64,000 bases of DNA from Diphasiastrum complanatum (lineage: Eukaryota; Streptophyta; Lycopodiopsida; Lycopodiales; Lycopodiaceae): the NCBI GenBank assembly GCA_029204225.1, contig MU831910.1, positions 1 through 64,000 of the forward strand, given 5' to 3'. Position 1 is the first letter of the stretch; each line of letters opens with the position of its first letter. The translations under genes and the position numbers were made by a program. The notes below the pieces were generated by a model that did not search any database, had not been told where the DNA came from, and worked only from the letters and a program-made list of their open reading frames with translations. Of the stretch, positions 57,602-64,000 are shown in pieces.

Positions 57602-60600
57602 CTAGCTTGGTTCAATCATTGCTTTACTAATCACTCCAAGTGATGATCTGAACTTCATAAAAGGTGTCCTTTGAAGTGGTTTAGTAAGTAGATCAGCTAC
57701 ACATTCATTGCTTGGAACATGCTCCAAAGCAATCTCCTTGGCTTGCACCATTTCTCTCACAAAGTGATGGCATATCTCAATGTGCTTAGATGCAAGGTGT
57801 TGGGCTGATATATTGTCATTGTAGATGATTGGTGCCTCCTCTGAATCCATGATCTTTAGCTCCACCAATAATCTCTTGATCCAAAGTACCTCCTTTGTAG
57901 TGGTTGTCAAAGCTTTGTACTCGGCCTCGGTTGAAGATAGAGATATAGTTTCTTTCTTTTTTGAAAGCCATGAAACCACACCTTCTCCTATGAAAGTTGA
58001 ATAGGCACTTGTTGATTTCCTATCCCTCTTGTCCCCTGCAAAATCTGAATCACTAAATGCATGAAGGTTAATCACATCTCCTCTATATAGAATCCCAAAA
58101 TCCAATGTACCCGAGATGTATCTTAGAATCCTCTTAGCCTTTTTCCAATGGATATTCAATGGCTTTTGCATGGATTGGCTCAACCTACATACACTAAAGC
58201 TAAGATCTGGTCTAGTTATAGTGATCCACATTAAGGAACCTATAAGTTGCCTAAACAAAGTGATGTCCATGAAGGATCTTTCATCATCTTCATTTGGCAC
58301 TTTTACATCTTGCTCCATTGGTGTGTCAACACTTTTGCATACTTCCATCTTAAACTTCTTCAAAAGACTTTGAGCATAGTTTACTTGACTTATAAAGATA
58401 AAATCAGACCCTCTAAGTACTTCTATGCCTAAGATGAAGTGAAGACACCCTAGATCTACCATCTTGAACTCTAAGGATAGATCTATCTTGATTTTTTCAA
58501 TACCATCAACACTATTTTCACTAATGATGATGTCATCTACATAAATGAGTAAAAGTACAATACCAACATCATCAAACTTAATGTAAAGAGTGGGATCATA
58601 TTCACTTTGAACAAAAGAAAGTGAAATAAGATAGCAATGTAGTCTTGAATTCCAAGATCTCGAGGCTTGCTTCAAGCCATAGATGCTTCTTTGGAGATGG
58701 CATACTTTGTTCTCCATTCCATGCTTGATGAACCCTTGTGGCTGCTCCATATAGATATCCTCTTCCAAAAAACCATTCAAGAAAGCATTAGAGACATCCA
58801 TTTGACATAGAATCCATCCAAAATGTGATGCAAGTGCAATGATTAGTCTTATTGTGACCATCTTGGCCACGGGTGCAAAAGTTTCCTCATAGTCTATCCC
58901 TCTCTCTTGAGCATAACCTTTTGCAACTAATCTTGCTTTATGTTTGTTAACACTCCCATTTGCATTCAACTTAAGCTTGAAGACCCACTTGCATCCTATT
59001 ACATTCCTTTGAGGTCTCTCAACAAGCAACCAAGTTTCATTCTCAATCAAGGCATCATACTCATCCAACATAGCTTTATACCATTCTTTGGAGTTCAATG
59101 CATCTTCAACATTAGACGGTTCTTCAAAACTAGATAAAGCATAAGAAGTGGATGAGATACCCTCAACTTGCTGTCCTTTGCCTTGATATGTGAGCCTTGA
59201 TGGCTCCACTTTTGCCCTTAAAGATCTCCTTGGTGTGATAGGTGGGTTTGGTGCTTGCTCCTCCATGAGCTCCTCCTCAAAACCAAGATCTTGCTCCTCG
59301 GCTAACATGACAACATTAGTATCCACAAATGCATCCAGCTTATAAAGTTTGTCAAGTCTAGTGCCCTTAGCCACTATCTTACCCTTCTTCTTGATGAAAC
59401 ATTCATTTGAAGCAAAGTCAACATTGAAATCATTGTCTACCATTTGGCCAACACTTAGTAGATTCTTTGTTATTGTAGGAATGTACAAAACACCTTCTAT
59501 GTTGATCTTTTTGGAAGATCCTAAGCAAAGGGGAATGCTACCAACTCCTTCAATCTTACAAGCTTCATCATTTGCTGTATAGATAGACTTTATAGGTCCA
59601 TCATAAGATAAGAGAGAAGAGAAAAACTCCCTTTTACTAGTCATGTGTGAACTAGCACCCGAGTCAATCCACCAAGGATCTTCTCCTTTGAAGCTTGTTG
59701 AAGAAAATATGGACATCATGAGAGAGTCCTCATGTGAACTCTCCTCCTCCTCCTCTTTGCTCATGTTGGCTTGGCTTTGATCTTGCTTCCTCTTGAAGCA
59801 TTCCGAGGCATAATGCCCCATCTTGCTGCAATAGTAGCACTTCACCTTTGATTTGTCCTTCTTGACTTTGGTGGTTGATGGAGATGCCTTTGGGGGTCCT
59901 TCTTGATCCTCAAGCTTTGTAGACTTCTTGAATGTTGATCCTTTGCCTTTGGACTTTCCTTTGCCTTTGGTGAAGAGAGCTTGGTCATCTCCACCTTGGA
60001 TGGAAATCCTATCCATCCTCTCTTGCATTTGGCTCCTTCTTGATTCCTCGGCCATGAGCGTGCCTTGGAGTTCTTCAAGTATGGGTAGCTTACCCATAAT
60101 TGCATATCCCTGAACCAAATTGTCAAATTCAAAGCTTAGTCCATTCAATATGAGTTGAACAAGCTCTTCATCCTTGATAGGGTCACCTATAAAGGCTAGC
60201 TCTTTGTTCAATTCCTTTACTCTTAGGACAAAAGTATGTGCACTCTCTCCTTTCTTTTGATAGCTTCTGTAGATTTGATTCTTCAAAGCTAACATTCTAG
60301 TTTGGTTCTTGGATTCATAGACCTTTTGCAAAGTCTCCCAAGCATCTTGAGCTGAAGTGCAATCTCCTACCTCTCTTAAGAGTTCATTTGCAACATTCAT
60401 TTTTATGCAATGTAGTGCAACATTGCACCTCTTGATGTATTTGGCTTTTTCTTGAGGATGAATAGGTTCACCCTCCTTACCATTTACAATTTCCATCAGA
60501 TCTTGCATGATCATGATAGATTCCATTCTAACTTTCCATATGGAATAGTTAGTTTTGTTGAGCCTTTCATTAGTATCCAAAAGATATGCATTTATAGATG

Positions 60601-60604
60601 CCAT
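57602..60604 (-). CDS. Copia gag-protease-RT-RNase H polyprotein without integrase
   Basis: 1000 residues from ATG at 60604, 800 bp after the primer site; this is the first ATG of the open frame. Gag (UBN2-type) spans about 1-200, starting MASINAYLLDTNERL with YSIWKVRMESI. The CCHC knuckle is at 256-269 (CYYCSKMGHYASEC). The protease is at about 305-400 with catalytic D314 in WWIDSGASSH. KLYKLD (420-425) normally leads into the pre-integrase domain, but the sequence passes within about 15 residues into the linker (EELMEEQAPNPP, then RRSLRAKVEPSRLTY), so the pre-integrase, zinc and DDE domains are gone without a frame change. RT spans about 500-745 with YVDD at 688-691. RNase H spans about 846-985 (SDSDFAGD, STEAEYKAL, NDNISAQ), with seven or eight residues missing before KHIE where relatives have NPVFHAR. 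Family polyproteins are usually 1300-1400 residues. RT appears intact; RNase H may be weakened. Confidence 0.95.
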   Translation of the reverse strand: MASINAYLLDTNERLNKTNYSIWKVRMESIMIMQDLMEIVNGKEGEPIHPQEKAKYIKRCNVALHCIKMNVANELLREVGDCTSAQDAWETLQKVYESKNQTRMLALKNQIYRSYQKKGESAHTFVLRVKELNKELAFIGDPIKDEELVQLILNGLSFEFDNLVQGYAIMGKLPILEELQGTLMAEESRRSQMQERMDRISIQGGDDQALFTKGKGKSKGKGSTFKKSTKLEDQEGPPKASPSTTKVKKDKSKVKCYYCSKMGHYASECFKRKQDQSQANMSKEEEEESSHEDSLMMSIFSSTSFKGEDPWWIDSGASSHMTSKREFFSSLLSYDGPIKSIYTANDEACKIEGVGSIPLCLGSSKKINIEGVLYIPTITKNLLSVGQMVDNDFNVDFASNECFIKKKGKIVAKGTRLDKLYKLDAFVDTNVVMLAEEQDLGFEEELMEEQAPNPPITPRRSLRAKVEPSRLTYQGKGQQVEGISSTSYALSSFEEPSNVEDALNSKEWYKAMLDEYDALIENETWLLVERPQRNVIGCKWVFKLKLNANGSVNKHKARLVAKGYAQERGIDYEETFAPVAKMVTIRLIIALASHFGWILCQMDVSNAFLNGFLEEDIYMEQPQGFIKHGMENKVCHLQRSIYGLKQASRSWNSRLHCYLISLSFVQSEYDPTLYIKFDDVGIVLLLIYVDDIIISENSVDGIEKIKIDLSLEFKMVDLGCLHFILGIEVLRGSDFIFISQVNYAQSLLKKFKMEVCKSVDTPMEQDVKVPNEDDERSFMDITLFRQLIGSLMWITITRPDLSFSVCRLSQSMQKPLNIHWKKAKRILRYISGTLDFGILYRGDVINLHAFSDSDFAGDKRDRKSTSAYSTFIGEGVVSWLSKKKETISLSSTEAEYKALTTTTKEVLWIKRLLVELKIMDSEEAPIIYNDNISAQHLASKHIEICHHFVREMVQAKEIALEHVPSNECVADLLTKPLQRTPFMKFRSSLGVISKAMIEPS

Positions 60605-61403
60605 CTAGTCTCCTAATCAAGGACTTGACACAAATGAAAGTTACTTCTATTGATTTGATTGAAGGTCTACCTTATCTCACTTCTTAGGGACCTGAAAAGA
60701 TCAGTAATAGACTTCCTATAAAGATCTAAGAATGATCTCTAACAAAATCAAATCATAGAATACTAGAAACAATGCACTTGCTTGATTGAAGTAGACAATA
60801 CTAGTAGAATTGCCCCTCTTTCTATAAAGAACATTAAAGCTTCCAAATGATCTGATAAAGAGTGAATTTCAGCAACCTAATATACTTCCAAAATCACTTG
60901 TAAAAGATCTAAATGGAACTTAATGAGGATGCAACACAATCTACTATCCAATCACAAGCAAAAAATGATCAAAATTGATGAAAAATTGATCTAATTTGGT
61001 GCATAAGTCAAGCAATGGTTGGACTGAACCTAAATCACTCTAGGAGGTGCCTACTACACCTTAGAAAAGCCTTGAAGAGTCCCCAAAACTCTGATCTTCC
61101 CTCTCCTTGAATGCTAGAAAGCCTCCTCTATGAAATCACCTCCAAAACTCGCTTAGAAATCAATGCTTGGAGCAAGCAAAACTTGCTATCTTGGTAATGT
61201 GAATTGAATTCAACTTTGCCTCTGGTTTTAGACACCTAAACACCTGCAAATGAAGTCACACAACACCAATCTCCAATGTATTTGACTCACTTTGAGTTCT
61301 AGAATCAATACTAGATGCTAAGATCCAATCTACACAAGATTTAGATCAAAAATTGTGATCAAATTGAATGAAAACCAAGGATTTAGCTCATTTCAGCCTT
61401 TAG
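60605..61403 (-). other. Leader of the young copia
   Basis: About 800 bp of untranslated leader between primer site and gag ATG. No long ORF. It should contain the packaging signal. Confidence 0.8.
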
Positions 61404-61415
61404 GCTCTGATACCA
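61404..61415 (-). other. Primer-binding site (initiator Met tRNA) of the young copia
   Basis: GCTCTGATACCA on the plus strand, which is TGGTATCAGAGC on the minus strand, directly adjoining the LTR. Confidence 0.95.
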
Positions 61416-62097
61416 TGTAAAAATTACAGCAAATAAGGATCCTAAAACACTTGAAATGATGAGGAAAACAATAGATTATGATTTCATAAGATTAGCACAA
61501 GTTGAACCATCAAAATCCATCAAAAACCTATGCTTGAACCTCACTAAATGGCCCAAATCCTTGAAGAAGGCTTCACACGTGTGAAAGTACGGCCTCCCAC
61601 AGTCTGAGTACTGTACACCAGACCTACATTCAATCCTATAATCATTAGTAATCACAAGTACTCAAACAATTATGAACATAGAGAGCAATTGCACCATTAT
61701 GAGAGAAAAAACATGAAATTGCTTGATTGATTTTGGTGAGATATCATCACCTATATATACAAGATCCATCACGGTTTTGGGCAGGTATGAGTAGCCCTAA
61801 ACCTATCCCTAATGCTAATTTTGGTGGATCTTTCATCCCTACCAAGTTAGGGTTGGAATCTTGGAGATCCCTCAACAATGCAAAAATTACCAAAAATAGC
61901 TCCTATTTTTTCTCCCTTGTATCTAAGCATAATTTGGACTCATTCCAAAGGTTCTAACACTTAGGTCTACTTGAGAACATCCTTATGAATGGAATCCTAT
62001 GCTATTTGGCACGTGTGACAAGCCACATCATGACCATTTAACTATTTACAAGTCATATGACCAAAACTAGTCAAGCTAGAATTGTGAATTTTTAACA
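61416..62097 (-). repeat. 5' LTR of the young copia
   Basis: Identical to the 3' LTR except for C at 61772. It carries the CACACGTGTG palindrome (61573-61586 with flanks) and the TATATATAG box (about 61751), which would be the element promoter. Confidence 0.95.
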
Positions 62098-62102
62098 GAT
62101 AC

Positions 62103-62350
62103 ATTGTTATGTTGTGTACATTTTAACAAAGAAAAGATTTGTATTCATGCAACAGTTAGATCTATCAAGTATGGGGAGGAAATGTTTATCAAGCATAGGT
62201 AGCATAGTTTCAACTTACTTTTTGTTGTTTTGTTTTTTGTGCAGGCCAAATCTTGTGTCAACATATTCTCATAGTATAAAAAAAGTTGTTTATGAAAATC
62301 ATTGTAAATACTTGCATGAAGTCCATCCATTCATAAACATTCATAGAAGA
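62103..62350 (+). other. Continuation of the tandem-repeat target
   Basis: Right flank of the young copia. It resumes the repeat copy interrupted at 56905 (ATTGTTATGTTG) and includes the third partial repeat copy. A T-rich tract ending in GTGCAG (about 62243) looks like a splice acceptor before the transposase-like coding sequence. Confidence 0.5.
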
Positions 62351-62354
62351 GGTT

Positions 62355-62735
62355 TTGGAGGAAGAGTTGACTGATACATGCCTCCAAAGAGGATATTATG
62401 TGAAAGATTGGCGAAGACTTTGGGAGGAGTCTTCGAAAAAGCCAATTGATGGCATGAAAAGGTTATCTATATGTCATCATTTGGAATATTGGAACAATCT
62501 TTTGATTAATCACCGACTTGAGCCCATGCACATATTTAAAATGTGGGTGAATCTATATGGCAACACTTGATTGGTGAAAAAGATAGCATTGCTGCAAGGC
62601 ACGATCTAAAAGAATCAAATACCAAAAAAGAATATTGGATAAAGGATGGTGAAGATCATGCTCCAAAAGCACCTTTTGGACATTCACTAAGGAGGAGCTT
62701 GTGAAAAACTCAGATCCAAAAGATGCTAAAGTTTC
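62355..62735 (+). pseudogene. TNP2-like (CACTA-type) transposase fragment
   Basis: Frames give DGMKRLSICHHLEYWNNLLI then NHRLEPMHIFK (62450-62545), then, shifted, WQHLIGEKDSIAARHDLKES then NTKKEYWIKDGEDHAPKAPF (62558-62690) and, shifted again, TFTKEELVKNSDPKDAKVS. The pattern YW--LL--H-LD-MHI-KN, then a V-ES-W-HL-G--D----R-DL block, corresponds to plant CACTA TNP2 transposases, where MHI belongs to the conserved core. At least two frameshifts; the rest of the transposase and the transposon ends were not found. The family call is from memory. Confidence 0.5.
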
Positions 62736-62791
62736 ATAAAGATCTTGGCCATGGAAGTTATGCACATCTAGATTGAAAAAATGATAGAAAT

Positions 62792-63352
62792 TGTGATGTT
62801 AAGCATACTAAACATCAACTAAACATCAAAATCTGATCATAAGCTTCCACAAACAGAAACTTGCTGTCCCTATCCGTACTTCAGAGCCTACAACCTGCAT
62901 TTCACACGTGTGAAGCCATAGCAACAAAGAAATCACAATTCTAGTGGCTAGAATGCAAGATATGAACAAAAAAGTGAGAGAGAAGAAGATGGACCTTCAA
63001 AGAGCATAACATTCATTCAATAGAATGAAAATGAGATGTGTACATACTCGTGGAGATGGCTATTTATAGCAGCCATAGTGCCTCTTGGCCACTTGTCTTA
63101 TGATAGGCTAAAATTGGGGTCCAATAGGATTCACCCATATACCTAGAAATTTGGTCAAATAGGAATGCACCAAATTATGAGCCAATAGAAGAGCTCCACA
63201 CTCGACCTCCTCTAATTAATGTGACCTCAAAAGTAGTGTACACATACTTTGGGCCTCTACATACATGTATGAACCTATCTCTAACTTTTATTTGGCCATA
63301 GGCCTACAAAATCTCAAGTTAGGAAAATACTACTAGTTGACAATTTTTCACA
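62792..63352 (-). repeat. 3' LTR of the copia at the window edge
   Basis: On the minus strand it begins TGTGAAAAATTGTCAACTAG directly after the purine tract GAAGAGGGAG. It contains TTCACACGTGTGAA at 62901. The far end is tentatively at the TGTGATG near 62792 (ACATCACA on the minus strand). Its start is close to the LTR at 54682. Confidence 0.65.
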
Positions 63353-64000
63353 CTCCCTCTTCAACTAGTTTTAGCATAGATTTAGAAAGTACACCAAGAC
63401 TTGTTCTATGCTTGAAAAATAAGTCCTTTCCCAATGCTTTGGTAAAGATATCAGCCACACATTCCTTTGATGGGACATGTTCAAGCTTGATCTCTTTTGC
63501 CAACACTTGTTCTCTCACAAAATGGTAAGCCACCTCGATATGTTTGCTCCTTGCATGGAAAACCGGATTGCTTGCTAGACTTTGGGCTGAAAGGTTGTCA
63601 CAAAAGATGATTGGACTCTCTGAAAAATCCAGCAAATGAAGCTCCATAATCATCCTCTTGATCCACACCATCTCCTTTGTGCATGATGTCAAAGCTTTGT
63701 ACTCGGCCTCACTAGAAGAAAGTGATATAGTTGCTTGTTTCTTCGACATCCATGAGATAGCTCCATCACCTATGAAAATAGCATGTGCATTTATGGATTT
63801 TCTATCCATAAGGTCTCCTGCAAAATCTGAATCTGAAAAACCAAATAAGTTAGGTGATGAGCCTCTATAAACAATGCCAAAATCTTTTGTTCCCGAGATG
63901 TATCTCAAGATCCTCTTTCCTAGTTTCCAATGTTCTATGCTAGGATCTTGCATGAATTGGCTTAATCTACCAACACAATAAGATAAATCAGGTCTTGTGA
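63348..64000 (-). CDS. Copia RNase H end of pol, truncated by the window
   Basis: Open from the window edge (TRPDLSYCVGRLSQF at 63954-64000) to the stop at 63348. This is the C-terminal part of RT connection plus complete RNase H: HWKLGKRILRYISGTKDFGI, FSDSDFAGDLMDRKS, SLSSSEAEYKAL, CDNLSAQSLASNPVFHARSK then HIEVAYHFVREQV, and VADIFTKAL, ending KSMLKLVEEGV. No lesion is visible in the visible part. The first Met in the open frame (63953) is internal, not a start. The stop codon overlaps the first bases of the 3' LTR. Confidence 0.9.
   Translation of the reverse strand, partial: TRPDLSYCVGRLSQFMQDPSIEHWKLGKRILRYISGTKDFGIVYRGSSPNLFGFSDSDFAGDLMDRKSINAHAIFIGDGAISWMSKKQATISLSSSEAEYKALTSCTKEMVWIKRMIMELHLLDFSESPIIFCDNLSAQSLASNPVFHARSKHIEVAYHFVREQVLAKEIKLEHVPSKECVADIFTKALGKDLFFKHRTSLGVLSKSMLKLVEEGV

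Larger units (their letters stand above)
56906..62097 (-). mobile_element. Complete, very young Ty1/copia element lacking integrase
   Basis: A 5192-bp element on the minus strand: 5' LTR 61416-62097, Met-tRNA primer site 61404-61415, leader, one 1000-codon ORF (57602-60604), polypurine tract GTGAGGAGGAG next to the 3' LTR (57588-57598), 3' LTR 56906-57587. Both LTRs are 682 bp and differ at a single position (57262 T versus 61772 C). A 5-bp target duplication, GATAC, flanks it. Near-identical LTRs mean very recent insertion. The coding region has gag, protease, RT and RNase H in one frame but no integrase, so it must have inserted with integrase supplied by another element. Confidence 0.95.

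Overview
This window looks like repeat-rich land-plant nuclear DNA. It holds degraded LTR retrotransposons of both plant superfamilies (Ty1/copia with Met-tRNA primer sites, and Ty3/gypsy including a chromovirus with a chromodomain), tRNA-Asp-type primer sites, DNA-transposon remnants, an interstitial block of the plant telomere repeat TTTAGGG, long CT/GA microsatellites, and one intron-containing fragment of a plant-like SAM methyltransferase. No intact host gene, rRNA or tRNA gene was found. The mix of transposase families (a DUF7869-like type and a TNP2-like type) would suit a large-genome plant, possibly a seed-free one, but the species cannot be fixed from the sequence.

Layout. 1-4.7 kb: gypsy pol running directly into copia integrase/RT/RNase H, then an LTR. 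4.7-7.9 kb: antisense gypsy gag-protease. 8.2-10.7 kb: copia LTR and gag running into a gypsy protease. 10.7-11.6 kb: an inverted copy of the 3.8 kb LTR. 11.6-13.6 kb: a second copia LTR, primer site and gag. 13.6-16.4 kb: two oppositely oriented halves of one transposon-type gene. 18-19 kb: copia fragments. 19.4-27.4 kb: mostly non-coding, with palindromic and tandem repeats, including a five-hairpin array at 21.85-22.17 kb. 28.2-31.6 kb: antisense copia integrase, then sense copia gag-protease fused to a gypsy integrase end. 33.6-35.4 kb: a long GA tract and an LTR-like direct-repeat pair. 36.7-37.7 kb: copia gag-protease fragment. 38.6-45.2 kb: a chromovirus whose 3' LTR was split by a local inversion. 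46.6-47.2 kb: methyltransferase pseudogene. 48.1-48.8 kb: a palindrome-rich foldback. 49.4-51.7 kb: copia pol. 52.7-56.9 kb: microsatellites, an LTR and tandem repeats. 56.9-62.1 kb: a complete, very young copia element with one 1000-codon ORF. 62.4-62.7 kb: TNP2-like fragment. 62.8-64 kb: 3' end of another copia running off the window.

The most notable items are these: (1) the young copia element has LTRs differing at 1 of 682 positions and a clean 5-bp target duplication, yet its polyprotein lacks the whole integrase region in frame; (2) the hairpin array near 22 kb has compensating stem changes; (3) the 48 kb foldback; (4) a provable post-insertion inversion of an LTR with unusual AG...CT termini; (5) repeated copia/gypsy chimeric junctions.
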